A DNA stretch of 36,877 bases from an uncultured Bacilli bacterium. GTDB taxonomy: Bacteria > Bacillota_I > Bacilli_A > RF39 > UBA660. The stretch's first letter is position 1; each line of letters starts with the position of its first letter. Below, in pieces: positions 15,276 through 24,525 of the stretch. The position numbers and the translations under genes were made by a program. The stretch spans positions 1 through 36,877 of the forward strand of contig CANPYQ010000001.1 in the NCBI GenBank assembly GCA_947588865.1, in the 5' to 3' direction. Below the pieces are notes generated by a model. It worked only from the letters and a program-made list of their open reading frames with translations, was not told the DNA's origin and ran no database searches.

Positions 15276-17393
15276 ATGTATGTATTATCACTAAATATGT
15301 GGTTTCAAAAATTAATTAGACAATTTTTCTTTGCGATTGATAAAATTGTTTATAATTTTATACCTGCTATATATGACTTACTTATATCAATTGCGAGAAC
15401 TTCTCCTATTTCACAGGCAGATATATCTGATATGGCTAATAGAATATATAAACTATTAACAATTTTTATGATATTTAAGGTAACTTTTTCCCTTATTATG
15501 TATGTTGTTAATCCAGATGATTTTTCTGATAAATCAAAAGGTTTATCTAAACTCGGAACTAATATAATAATATCTTTAGCTCTATTAATTATAACACCTT
15601 ATATATTTAGTTATGCCTATCAACTACAAACTATTATTCTTGAAGATAACTCTTTAGCTACTTTAATATTTGGCGAAAACAATAATAAAACATTTTTTAA
15701 TACAGCTGGGGATGATATGGCTTTCATTGTCATGAGCCCATTTTTTACTCCAAATACAGCACAAAGGGAGTTATATGATTGTACTGAACTTGTAGTAAGG
15801 CAAAATGGAGTAGAATTATTTAATCCATCTTGTTCTGGATTTGATGAAAATGGTAATAAAAATAATGATGATACTTCTCTTGCTGCTCTAATTAATAAGA
15901 ACTATTTCCCTGAAGATGACTTAAAAACTTATGTAGCTGGTGTAAATTCGGGTAACTTGGGACTTATGTTTAGACAAGATATAGCCTTGGCAACAAAGGA
16001 TAATGATTGGTTTATAATAGATTATAAATATATATTTAGTACTGTGGTTGGGATCGTTGTTGTCTTTCTTCTTATAACTTTTTGTATGGATGTTGCTTTA
16101 CGAAGCATTAAACTTGCATTTTTACAGTTAGTTGCACCAATTCCAATTATATCTTATGTTGATCCTAAAAGTGGAAAAGATGGATTGTTTAAGAAATGGT
16201 ATCAGATGTGTTTTAAAACATTCGCAAGTTTATTTGTAAGGCTTATTGCACTTTATTTTGGGGTTTTCATAATAAGCAAGGTAGCAGATAGAAAATTAGT
16301 GGATATAATAGATGGATCCTATGTATCTAATGGTTTAATAGCGATATTTATAATAATAGGTGCTTTAATGTTTGCTAAACAATTACCAAAGATACTAGAA
16401 GGATTAGGTATTAAATTAGATGGAGATGGTAAGTTCTTCTTGAATCCACTTAAGAAATTTGAAGAGCAAGCAATAGGTGGTAAAAATGTAACTGGAATGG
16501 CCAGGGGAGCTCTAGTTGGAACTGCTGGTGCATTGACTGGGGCAGGACTTGCTGCTGGGCTTTCTGGCGCTTGGCGAGGATTAAAAAATGGAAAAGGTTG
16601 GACTGAGACAGGTAAAGCTACTGCAGAGATGAATAGAAAAATGCGTCAAGCAAAATTAAATGGTTCAACTTTTGCAGGCAGAATGGGTGCTAGGGTTACT
16701 AATGCAACAGGACTAAGGAGTCAGAGTGAGTCTATTGAAAAGCAAAAAAATGCACTTCAAAAAGAAATAGATGTAATTGAAGGTGAGAAAAAACGACTTG
16801 AAGCTCAAATAGCACCAGAAAAAACTAAAATTAGAAATAATGAAAGTACATCTTCTGCAATAAAAGCTATGCAAGATAGAGCTGTTTCAAAAGTAAAAGA
16901 AGGTAATGGTGCACAGGGTACAACATATCAAGAACTACTCAGAGCTGCTGAGGCCATTAAAAATAATAATTTTGGGAGTCCGAGACTTATAACTGATAGT
17001 TTAGGAAATAGTTATACTGTAACTAATGCTAATAAAGGTGCAATTGCCAAAGAAATAGAACAAAGAGCTGAAAGGTATGCAAATGTAGAGGGTAGAGATG
17101 CATGGCTTGATGATGCGTTATCATCAGGCTCTGATACTAAATTAACAAATTTATATAGTGAATATAAGACAAAGGCGAATATTAGTGGGCATGATATAAA
17201 AGCAACTGCTTCTGATTTAGATAATCAAAGTAAAACAATTTCAACTGATACAACTAATATTAAAAATAATATTGCAACAACAGAACAAAGCATTAGCAAT
17301 AAAGAAGATGAAATTAAAGAAAAAAATGTTAAAATGCAAGAATTTAACAAGAAAGAAAAAGTTGCTAAAGCAAATGAAGATGCTATTAAGTAA
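15276..17393 (+). CDS. VirB6/TrbL-like polytopic channel protein with coiled-coil tail
   Basis: 705 aa. Helices at about 25-40, 62-80, 95-118, 252-275, 318-340 and 356-374, with an external domain between helices three and four (~120-250, two Cys). A Gly/Ala-rich segment (~408-440, GALVGTAGALTGAGLAAGLSG) is followed by two long coiled coils (~485-530 and ~655-705) rich in Lys/Glu. A polytopic core plus long cytoplasmic tail is typical of VirB6/TrbL-type proteins in Gram-positive T4SS. Its place before PrgI-like and VirB4 genes supports this. Ribosome binding site: AAGGAGGAG at 15262-15270. Confidence 0.7.
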   Translation: MYVLSLNMWFQKLIRQFFFAIDKIVYNFIPAIYDLLISIARTSPISQADISDMANRIYKLLTIFMIFKVTFSLIMYVVNPDDFSDKSKGLSKLGTNIIISLALLIITPYIFSYAYQLQTIILEDNSLATLIFGENNNKTFFNTAGDDMAFIVMSPFFTPNTAQRELYDCTELVVRQNGVELFNPSCSGFDENGNKNNDDTSLAALINKNYFPEDDLKTYVAGVNSGNLGLMFRQDIALATKDNDWFIIDYKYIFSTVVGIVVVFLLITFCMDVALRSIKLAFLQLVAPIPIISYVDPKSGKDGLFKKWYQMCFKTFASLFVRLIALYFGVFIISKVADRKLVDIIDGSYVSNGLIAIFIIIGALMFAKQLPKILEGLGIKLDGDGKFFLNPLKKFEEQAIGGKNVTGMARGALVGTAGALTGAGLAAGLSGAWRGLKNGKGWTETGKATAEMNRKMRQAKLNGSTFAGRMGARVTNATGLRSQSESIEKQKNALQKEIDVIEGEKKRLEAQIAPEKTKIRNNESTSSAIKAMQDRAVSKVKEGNGAQGTTYQELLRAAEAIKNNNFGSPRLITDSLGNSYTVTNANKGAIAKEIEQRAERYANVEGRDAWLDDALSSGSDTKLTNLYSEYKTKANISGHDIKATASDLDNQSKTISTDTTNIKNNIATTEQSISNKEDEIKEKNVKMQEFNKKEKVAKANEDAIK

Positions 17394-17413
17394 TAAAAAG
17401 GGTGTGATACTAA

Positions 17414-17734
17414 ATGGACAATTCATATTTAATACCTGCTAACTCAAAAAAAAGTATTCTTATTTTTGGTGTATTTAATACATTTGATTTAGTATTATTT
17501 GGAACTGGACTTGGAATATCATTTTTACTAATGATGTTCCTTCCAATTAACAATTTTTGGATCGCAATTTTATCAATTACTCCTGGTATTATATGTGGTT
17601 TTTTGGTTTTCCCAATACCAAATTATCATAATGTTAGAACTGTAATTAAGAATGCTTGGATATTTTATACTACAAGACAAAGATATATATGGAAAGGTTG
17701 GTGTGCTGGTGATGGCGAAGCAAGTAAAAAGTAA
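17414..17734 (+). CDS. PrgI/VirB3-like small membrane protein
   Basis: 106 aa with two helices (~18-40 and ~48-66), a short cytoplasmic N-terminus and a basic tail (YNHNVRT-like YHNVRTVIKNAWIFYTTRQR). VirB3/PrgI proteins are of this size and topology and are encoded directly before VirB4, as here. In T4SS it anchors the ATPase to the membrane. Its end overlaps the next gene by 23 bases, which suggests coupled translation. Confidence 0.6.
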   Translation: MDNSYLIPANSKKSILIFGVFNTFDLVLFGTGLGISFLLMMFLPINNFWIAILSITPGIICGFLVFPIPNYHNVRTVIKNAWIFYTTRQRYIWKGWCAGDGEASKK

Positions 17735-18251
17735 ATATACTGATATACCTATAAAAAATATCACTAATGGTGTTATTATACTTGATAATAATCAAAAAGT
17801 TACGGGTGTTAAAATAATGCCAAGAAATATATTTATTCTTGATCCTGATATGCAAAATGCAATAATAACGAATTTAAAAAATGTCTATAATGCAATAGAC
17901 TATGAGTTTTGGATTGTTGTTGCTGATAGACCTGTTGATATTAATGTATACTTATCTCAATTACAATTGTTATATAATCAAATAAATGATACAAAAAAAA
18001 GAAAATTGATATTAGAAGATATTAATAAAGCTAATATGTTTATGAATAACAATGTTGTTGATACAGAATATTTCTTACTATTTAAGGATAAGGATAATGA
18101 TTTATTACAGAAAAGAATACGTAACTTAATAAATAATTTTGCAAGTGCAGGACTCACTGCTTTTCAGACTACAAATGATGATTTGAGAATGATTCTTGAT
18201 AATTTCTTAAATGGTGGACAAACTACTACATTTGGGACGGTGTTAGCGTAA
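17712..18251 (+). CDS. VirB4 N-terminal domain as a separate protein
   Basis: 179 aa from ATG 17712 (MAKQVKSKYTDIPIKN). It has the features of the N-terminal part of VirB4/TraE-type ATPases: a beta-rich start (GVIILDNNQKVTGVKIMPRNI), LDPDMQNAIITNLKNVYNA, and an alpha/beta half with YFLLFKDKDNDLLQKR. It stops just before the region where the companion protein starts, and its stop TAA overlaps the ATG of the ATPase gene by one base (TAATG). In most systems these parts are one polypeptide. Both reading frames are clean, so this looks like a true split rather than a sequencing error. An upstream in-frame TTG (17652) would lie deep inside the previous gene and is less likely. Confidence 0.65.
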   Translation: MAKQVKSKYTDIPIKNITNGVIILDNNQKVTGVKIMPRNIFILDPDMQNAIITNLKNVYNAIDYEFWIVVADRPVDINVYLSQLQLLYNQINDTKKRKLILEDINKANMFMNNNVVDTEYFLLFKDKDNDLLQKRIRNLINNFASAGLTAFQTTNDDLRMILDNFLNGGQTTTFGTVLA

Positions 18252-20035
18252 TGGATATAAAAAGTCAAATAGCTCCAAAAGGGTTGGAGTTTAAATCTAA
18301 TGAATTTATAATAAGTGATAAATATGCTTGCATATTAACTATAATATCATATCCTAAATTTATATATCCAGGCTATTTAAGTAGTTTAACAAGTATGTCT
18401 GGAATTAAAGTGGTAATTAAGCATATACCATTACCATTTAGTAGTATAAGCAAAATGTTAAACAAGGAATTAGCTGATTTAAGGCAAAGATATCAAGAGG
18501 AGAAAGATAAAACAATTCAGGAAAGAATAAGACAGGACTATGAGTCATTAGAAATGTTTGTTAGTGAGCTCGCTGCCAGTCAATCTAAAATATATGATTT
18601 TCAAATGCATGTTATGATAACAGCAGATACACAAGAAGATTTAGATTTGAAAAAGGTTCAAGTAAAAAATTATTTAGAAGCTATGGAAATGAGGGGAATA
18701 CCTCTTAGATTTGAACAAGATAAAGTATTAAAATCTATTTTACCTATATATGGTAAACAAGATATTGAGGATAGAATAGGTACTCCTATTCCAACTCCCA
18801 CTATAGCAGCAATGTATCCATTTATATTTGACAGTATAAAAGATCCAGGACTTTCAACATTACTTGGAATTGATTTTTCAGGTGGTGTAATTCTGTTTAA
18901 TCAGTTTTTGTATCAAATAAAAAAGGAACATAATAGAAATAATGCTAACATGATTATTTTAGGTACATCTGGTAGTGGTAAATCTACTGCTGCAAAATTG
19001 TTATTAAGAAGTCATATTAGAAATAATAATCAAATTGTTGTTATAGATCCTGAGGGAGAATTAGAGGAAATGACAAAATCTTTTGATGGAGATTTTATAA
19101 GTCTTGGAAAAGGTGGAGCATTCGGAATGATTAATCCACTTGAAGTAATAGTAGATGCAGATGATGAAGAGATGAACCAAGGACTTGGTTATACTGTTTT
19201 TACTCGTACTTTACAGACTATAAAGGCATTCTTAAAATATTATGATCCTAGTATAACTGAGGATGTAGTTAATATGTTCAGTGAGATTGTTCAAGAAACT
19301 TATAAAAGATTTGGGATAGATTTTAATTCAGATTTTACAAAATTTAAACCAGAGGATTTTCCAACATTTAAGGATGTATATGCTACGATAAAGGGTAGAA
19401 TATTATCTATGCCAGAAAAAAGTCAAGAAAAGGATGTTCTTGAAAAATTAGAAATAAAAATAAGACCAATAATTAGAGAGCTTAGATATTATTTTGATGG
19501 ACATACAACAATAAAACCTAAAAGTAATTTTATAGTATTTAACATAAAAGAACTTATGAATGCGGATAGTAATATAAGAAATGCTTTATTCTTTAATATA
19601 TTGAAATATGCTTGGGGTCTTACGCTTGATAGTACAGTAAATACTATTATGATGGTTGATGAAGCACATGTTCTCCTTAGCGGAGGTAATACTTTAGGAG
19701 CTGACTTTTTAGCTCAAATACAAAGAAGGGCTAGAAAATATAATACAGGTACAATAATAATAACGCAACAACCTACAGATTTTAGTGATCAAAGTGTTAT
19801 TACGCAAGGAAAAGCTATATTTGATAACGCATCATATTATCTTGTAATGGGATTAAGAAAACAAGCTGTAGATGATTTAGCTAAACTTATTGATTTAAAT
19901 GATAATGAGAAAGAAAGTATTAAGCAATATGGACAAGGAGAGGCACTATTTGTGTGTGGCTCTAGACGTATGAGAATAAATGTGATTGTATCAGATGAAG
20001 AGTTAGATGCATTTGGAAGTGGCGGCGGATTATAG
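18251..20035 (+). CDS. virB4: VirB4-like T4SS ATPase
   Basis: 594 aa. Residues 1-200 include the end of the VirB4 N-terminal region with a charged coiled coil (~75-110). Walker A GTSGSGKST lies at ~237-245, then NQIVVIDPEGELEEM, Walker B MMVDEAHVLLSGG (~466-478), and RRARKYNTGTIIITQQ with the ATPase-type Gln motif near 490-508. VirB4 is the conserved energy source of T4SS, acting at the cytoplasmic membrane. The start overlaps the stop of the N-terminal-domain gene. The total with that gene (about 770 aa) equals normal VirB4 length. Confidence 0.9.
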   Translation: MDIKSQIAPKGLEFKSNEFIISDKYACILTIISYPKFIYPGYLSSLTSMSGIKVVIKHIPLPFSSISKMLNKELADLRQRYQEEKDKTIQERIRQDYESLEMFVSELAASQSKIYDFQMHVMITADTQEDLDLKKVQVKNYLEAMEMRGIPLRFEQDKVLKSILPIYGKQDIEDRIGTPIPTPTIAAMYPFIFDSIKDPGLSTLLGIDFSGGVILFNQFLYQIKKEHNRNNANMIILGTSGSGKSTAAKLLLRSHIRNNNQIVVIDPEGELEEMTKSFDGDFISLGKGGAFGMINPLEVIVDADDEEMNQGLGYTVFTRTLQTIKAFLKYYDPSITEDVVNMFSEIVQETYKRFGIDFNSDFTKFKPEDFPTFKDVYATIKGRILSMPEKSQEKDVLEKLEIKIRPIIRELRYYFDGHTTIKPKSNFIVFNIKELMNADSNIRNALFFNILKYAWGLTLDSTVNTIMMVDEAHVLLSGGNTLGADFLAQIQRRARKYNTGTIIITQQPTDFSDQSVITQGKAIFDNASYYLVMGLRKQAVDDLAKLIDLNDNEKESIKQYGQGEALFVCGSRRMRINVIVSDEELDAFGSGGGL

Positions 20036-20055
20036 ATCTTATAGGAGGTATTTAA

Positions 20056-22062
20056 ATGAATAATAATACAGATATATTTGAAAAAGATAGTAAAGAAAAT
20101 TATATAAAAAATTTAAATGCCTCAAATGAGGCAAAAAGGCTTGAGAACAAAATAAAAGTTTATAGAAGTAATTTAAATAATAATAGTTATAATAATAGTC
20201 ATAGTAATAATAGTTATATTAATAATAATTCAAAAAATAAAAATAGCATGTTAAAAATAAGTACGACAAAACAGAAACCATCAAGTACTAATAATAGTAA
20301 GCTAACTAATAAAATCGCAAAAACTGGTCTTCAAGCTGCAGGAGTTCCAAAACCTCTTGCAGATACAGCAGTTAATAGTGAAATAGGTCAAAAAACTATA
20401 TCTAGATTAAAAAAGAAAAATTTTGCACTTAATATGTTTGATAGATTAACACAAGGTAGTGATATCAAGAAAAAAGAAGATTTAGAATCTAATGGTGGTA
20501 ATACTAGTTTTTCATTTTCAAGAAAAGAAAAAAGAAGTATTGGAATAGCTTCATTAGTTTTTATTGGTGTAATCTTTGTTTTCTGTGGCTTATTTATTAC
20601 GTCATCAACTGTCTATTTAAATGCTGTTGGATTCGGTAGTGCGGATTCGCTTAAAGGAAAAGATGTAGAAGATAAAATAAATAAAAAATCAGATAATGTA
20701 GATGAGGATATAGCTAATCAAGATGCTGTTGCTTTTGATATTTTTATAGATAATTCAGACAGTTTGAAATTTTCAAAATCAAAGTTAGATAGTTCTAATC
20801 TAATAAAAACAAAAAAAGTAACTGAAGATGTTCAAGATGATAATAATTTATATTATATTGAAAAAGATTATGGAGCGGATATACTTGATAATTTAGAGGA
20901 CTTTTATCCATCTATAAATGATGATAGTAAAAATTATAATGAAAGAATGGTATATGATTTTTATTATAAAATGTATAAGATTTATATTACATATAGAGAT
21001 TACTATGGTGTCTATTTAGATTTGCCACTTTTAATGTCGACGCTTACTATACAATCTAGTGATATGAATGTCGTTTTTGAATCCAATTTAAGTTCTGAAG
21101 ATAAAGGTAATGATATAGACCCTAATGAATATTCTTTTTGTAAAAATTGGAGTTCTTATTCCACAAATAGAGATGATAGTTCACATGACATGGAAGTTTT
21201 AGCTCAACATATGGTATCACAACAAGTTGAAGAATATTGTAAAGATTCTTCGGGTAATAAAACAAAAAGCAATATTTTAAAAGATAATGAAATAGGTACA
21301 CAAACCTTAACTTGTGATGAAGGTCAAACATATGGAACAAGTGATGTTACATTAGAATTTGATAGGGAAAAGTATACGGAATTTTTAAGAGAATTTTTAG
21401 AAAAAAAATATTACATAGATGAAAATCTTACGTTGTCAAGCGTTGATATACATTATGATTGTAGTAAAAAAGTTAACAATAATACAAGTAGCGAAAATAA
21501 TGATAATTCAATAAGTAATTCGACATCAGATATTGTTAATCCATTTGCTAAAGCTATGATTGAGCTTGCAAATAAAGAGTATGCTGAAAATCAGGGATAT
21601 AATGACGGAATTAAATATACAAATGCAATGGGATATGCTCCTGGGACTCCTTGGTGTGCTATGTTTGTATGGTGGCTAGGACTCAATACTTCAGTAGATG
21701 GTAAGACTTTAGTTGATGATATAGTACCTTTCGGATCGGCTGGAACAGGAACATATATAAGACTCTTTAATAATAGTACTAAAGAAAATATAAATTTTTA
21801 TTATAATGATAATTGTAGTCGTTTAGCTGGAAAAAATAATAGTAATAATAAATATGTACCTAAGCCAGGGGATTATATATTCTTTGATTGGGAGGCAAAT
21901 TACTATGATATTTCTTCAGATACTCAAGATCACACTGCTTTAGTAGAAAAGTATGAGAATGGTACTATATATACTATAGAAGGAAATTCTAGCGATACAA
22001 TAAGAAAAAAAAGCTATGATATTAATGACTGTCGAGTTATAGGATTTGGCTCTTGGTATTAG
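20056..22062 (+). CDS. Membrane-anchored CHAP-domain wall hydrolase of T4SS
   Basis: 668 aa. The cytoplasmic N-terminus (~1-165) is Asn/Ser/Lys-rich low complexity. One helix lies at ~170-190 (IASLVFIGVIFVFCGLFIT). An external region (~195-480) follows, with an acidic stretch and a possible lysozyme-like part around 290-420 (YNERMVYDFYYKMYKIY, LDLPLLMSTLTIQS), then a CHAP-type amidase/peptidase domain (~495-668): Cys in GTPWCAMFVWW (~533), His in DHTALVEKY (~626), and GNSSD near the C-terminus. In Gram-positive T4SS such VirB1-like enzymes open peptidoglycan for channel assembly. Ribosome binding site: AGGAGG at 20042-20047. Confidence 0.8.
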   Translation: MNNNTDIFEKDSKENYIKNLNASNEAKRLENKIKVYRSNLNNNSYNNSHSNNSYINNNSKNKNSMLKISTTKQKPSSTNNSKLTNKIAKTGLQAAGVPKPLADTAVNSEIGQKTISRLKKKNFALNMFDRLTQGSDIKKKEDLESNGGNTSFSFSRKEKRSIGIASLVFIGVIFVFCGLFITSSTVYLNAVGFGSADSLKGKDVEDKINKKSDNVDEDIANQDAVAFDIFIDNSDSLKFSKSKLDSSNLIKTKKVTEDVQDDNNLYYIEKDYGADILDNLEDFYPSINDDSKNYNERMVYDFYYKMYKIYITYRDYYGVYLDLPLLMSTLTIQSSDMNVVFESNLSSEDKGNDIDPNEYSFCKNWSSYSTNRDDSSHDMEVLAQHMVSQQVEEYCKDSSGNKTKSNILKDNEIGTQTLTCDEGQTYGTSDVTLEFDREKYTEFLREFLEKKYYIDENLTLSSVDIHYDCSKKVNNNTSSENNDNSISNSTSDIVNPFAKAMIELANKEYAENQGYNDGIKYTNAMGYAPGTPWCAMFVWWLGLNTSVDGKTLVDDIVPFGSAGTGTYIRLFNNSTKENINFYYNDNCSRLAGKNNSNNKYVPKPGDYIFFDWEANYYDISSDTQDHTALVEKYENGTIYTIEGNSSDTIRKKSYDINDCRVIGFGSWY

Positions 22063-22070
22063 GAGGTAAT

Positions 22071-22727
22071 ATGAAAAAATTATTAATATTTTTGTTAATA
22101 GTATTTTTGCTAAGTGGTTGTACATCTAATTACAATTTGGAAATAAGTAATAATAGTTTTAAAGAAAATATCAATGCAACTATTAATAAAAATGAAATAC
22201 CTACATCTTCTCCGTACCCTGAAATAGAGCTAGATGATCAAATAACTCCGTTTTTAAATAAAGACTATTCTGCAATTTTTTCAGATGATAAAGCTCTATA
22301 TAAAAAAAGAGTTACTTATTTAGATAATTATATAAATGTAGATATGAGTTACAAATATAATGAACAAGAATTTTATAATTCAAATTCTTTAAAATTATGT
22401 TTTGATAATTATGAATTTTCATACGAAGATGATTATTATATACATGCTTATGGTAGATTTTATTGCTTGTATAGTGATTCTTTAGATATAAACATTAAGA
22501 CAAATAATAAAGTTTTATCACATAATGCCGATGAGGTAAATGGTAACACATATACTTGGCATGTTAATAAAGACAATTTAGATAATTTAGATATAAATAT
22601 AAAAGTAGATAAAGGTATTAATAAAGAAACGATAACAACTATAATAATAGTAATATTTATAATAATTATACTTTCAATAGTCGGTTTAGTTGTATATAAA
22701 AAGGGTTCAAAAGAAAATAAAATATAG
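22071..22727 (+). CDS. Lipoprotein with C-terminal membrane helix
   Basis: 218 aa from ATG 22071 (AGGAGGTAAT precedes). A lipobox LLSGC lies at residues ~14-18 after a hydrophobic signal. The external domain is Asn/Asp/Tyr-rich, with two cysteines (KLCFDNYEF, RFYCLY) near 105 and 130. A helix (~189-208, IIIVIFIIIILSIVGLVVY) and a basic tail end the protein. Double anchoring by lipid and helix is unusual. The family is not recognised. It overlies the end of the CHAP gene closely and precedes the M23 gene, so it likely serves at the outer face of the channel. Confidence 0.6.
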   Translation: MKKLLIFLLIVFLLSGCTSNYNLEISNNSFKENINATINKNEIPTSSPYPEIELDDQITPFLNKDYSAIFSDDKALYKKRVTYLDNYINVDMSYKYNEQEFYNSNSLKLCFDNYEFSYEDDYYIHAYGRFYCLYSDSLDINIKTNNKVLSHNADEVNGNTYTWHVNKDNLDNLDINIKVDKGINKETITTIIIVIFIIIILSIVGLVVYKKGSKENKI

Positions 22728-22741
22728 TTTGAGGTGGGATT

Positions 22742-24001
22742 GTGTTCAAAAAATTTATAAAATTTAATATACTTACTGTAGCTTTATTTTATTTTTTATT
22801 TTATAATAATGTAAGAGCTTACGAATATATAGATTCAAAAAATGAATCACAGATTAATGATATGATAGTTGAAATATTTGATGCAAAGGAACAATATGAA
22901 GATTTAGCGGGAGATGATATTAAAAGTGAATTAGCTGTAGTGCATGAGGCTACTTCAAATTCATATTGGTGGCCAATAGGTAGTGAAGAAACCATAGAAG
23001 TAAATGGAATTATTTATGCAAAAGGGGATCCATTAGTTACCGGTATAACATCTAATTTTGGATATAGAGAGGACCCATTTAATAGAGGTAAAAAATTGCA
23101 CTCAGGGATAGATATATCAGATGCTAATTCTTCTAATAATGTAAATATAATTGCATCTAAATCTGGAGTAGTTGTATATCCAACTGCTGATGTTCAGAAT
23201 AATTGTCCATCTAGTAGTTCTTTATCCAACTGTGGTGGTGGATATGGAAATTATGTTGTAATACAACATAGTGATGGTAATTATACTTTGTATGGACATA
23301 TGTATGAAGGCTCTATAACGGTTAAAGCTGGAGATTCTGTTGAGCAAGGACAAGTTATAGGTAAAATGGGTAGTAGTGGAAATTCCACAGGTAATCATCT
23401 TCACTTTGAAGTACGAGAAGGTCAGAATGCATATTCTGCGACTGTAGATCCATTAAATTATGTATCGGCGGACACTCCAAGAATGATATTTAGTGGTAGC
23501 GGAAAAATTTATGATTTTATAAACAGTTATGAAGGGAATACTGGTATAGTTGGTGATAGTTATAAAATTATAAATATTGGAGATGGTATGAGGAGTGTAG
23601 GCCATGGAGTTACTTTAGAAAATTGTTGGCAGTATTTTCAAAAATATGGATATGAAGTAAGAAATTTATCTGTTGGTGATACACTTCCAATTTCAATAGT
23701 TGATCAAGTTGAATTAGATATAATTGACTATAACAGAAATTATATTGAAAATACGATTTCTGATAATTCTATAAAACTTGAAATTTATCAAATAGATGCA
23801 TTAATTTCACAAATGTATAATATGGGTAATATTTCTGGATTTGTAAATGCTTATAAAAAATATGGAAATACACAAGAATTTTTTGAAAATTGGTTTTTCA
23901 GAGGTACTAGCCCTGGTTCTGGGTTTGAAGCTGGATTATCTAAAAGAAGAAAGGCAGAATGGACTTTGTTTCATACAGGCGAATATGTATATGCTAGTTA
24001 G
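22742..24001 (+). CDS. Secreted two-domain wall hydrolase: M23 peptidase plus GH24-like lysozyme
   Basis: 419 aa from GTG 22742 (GAGGTGGG precedes). The signal peptide ends VRA (~28). The M23/LytM domain (~95-245) has the zinc motif HSGIDIS (~120-126), the HSDGNYTLYGHM segment and HLHFEV (~219-224). A second domain (~255-415) begins IYDFINSYEG and contains SVGHGVTLENC, IYQIDALISQMYN and GLSKRRKAEWTLF. The last resembles the 'GL..RR.AE..LF' end of phage-type GH24 lysozymes; Glu in SYEG would be the acid. Together the protein could cut both peptide cross-links and glycan. It lies within the T4SS operon, as expected for wall-opening enzymes. I am confident of M23 and fairly confident of GH24. 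Confidence 0.8.
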   Translation: MFKKFIKFNILTVALFYFLFYNNVRAYEYIDSKNESQINDMIVEIFDAKEQYEDLAGDDIKSELAVVHEATSNSYWWPIGSEETIEVNGIIYAKGDPLVTGITSNFGYREDPFNRGKKLHSGIDISDANSSNNVNIIASKSGVVVYPTADVQNNCPSSSSLSNCGGGYGNYVVIQHSDGNYTLYGHMYEGSITVKAGDSVEQGQVIGKMGSSGNSTGNHLHFEVREGQNAYSATVDPLNYVSADTPRMIFSGSGKIYDFINSYEGNTGIVGDSYKIINIGDGMRSVGHGVTLENCWQYFQKYGYEVRNLSVGDTLPISIVDQVELDIIDYNRNYIENTISDNSIKLEIYQIDALISQMYNMGNISGFVNAYKKYGNTQEFFENWFFRGTSPGSGFEAGLSKRRKAEWTLFHTGEYVYAS

Positions 24002-24009
24002 GAGAATTT

Positions 24010-24525
24010 ATGAAAGATAAATCTAAATTAATAGCTATTATTTTGGCTGTTATTGCAGTAATTATTTTAATAGTTTCGAATGTAGTGAATAATAAAAATG
24101 AAGATAAAAAAAGTATAAATATAGTAACAAATTATAGTAATTTTTATACTGTTAATTCTTGTTTATATAGATTTATTACGTATTTATCTTCAAATGATAA
24201 ACAAAGTTTGTTGCTCGTTTTAGATGAAAATTATAAAAAGAAAAATAAAGTGAATGAAAATAATGTTATAGAAATAATCGGTTCTGTGGATGCTGATTCA
24301 ACTTTTGTGTCACAAAAAATGTATTATGAAAGGTTAAACAAAAATATTACTAAATATTATGTCTATGGTAATATAGAAAAAAATCAGATGGATGAAGATG
24401 GAACAATTGATTCTGAGTCTTCTAATGAAAAATATTTTATCGTTTATTTAGATTCTACCAATAAGACTTTTTCAGTTGAGCCATATTCAGGTGAAATATT
24501 CAATGGTGGTGAATATGATGAATAG
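24010..24525 (+). CDS. VirB8/TcpC-like membrane protein, copy 1
   Basis: 171 aa. One N-terminal helix (~7-27, LIAIILAVIAVIILIVSNVV) and an external domain of about 130 residues (YRFITYLSSNDKQSLLLVLDENYKKK, KNITKYYVYGNIEK, EKYFIVYLDSTNKTFSVEPYSG). A helix-rich start followed by strands with 'YFIVYLD...FSVEPY' is the pattern expected for an NTF2-like domain, the fold of VirB8/TcpC/TraM. Its position before VirD4 and beside the next gene of the same layout supports this. The fold assignment is inference from pattern, not from a known motif. Confidence 0.5.
   Translation: MKDKSKLIAIILAVIAVIILIVSNVVNNKNEDKKSINIVTNYSNFYTVNSCLYRFITYLSSNDKQSLLLVLDENYKKKNKVNENNVIEIIGSVDADSTFVSQKMYYERLNKNITKYYVYGNIEKNQMDEDGTIDSESSNEKYFIVYLDSTNKTFSVEPYSGEIFNGGEYDE

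Noticed and set aside
20165..20245. Repeated AAT/AGT triplets suggest a tandem repeat or CRISPR-like array.
   Set aside because: They encode the Asn/Ser-rich low-complexity N-terminus of the CHAP protein; there is no regular repeat-spacer structure.
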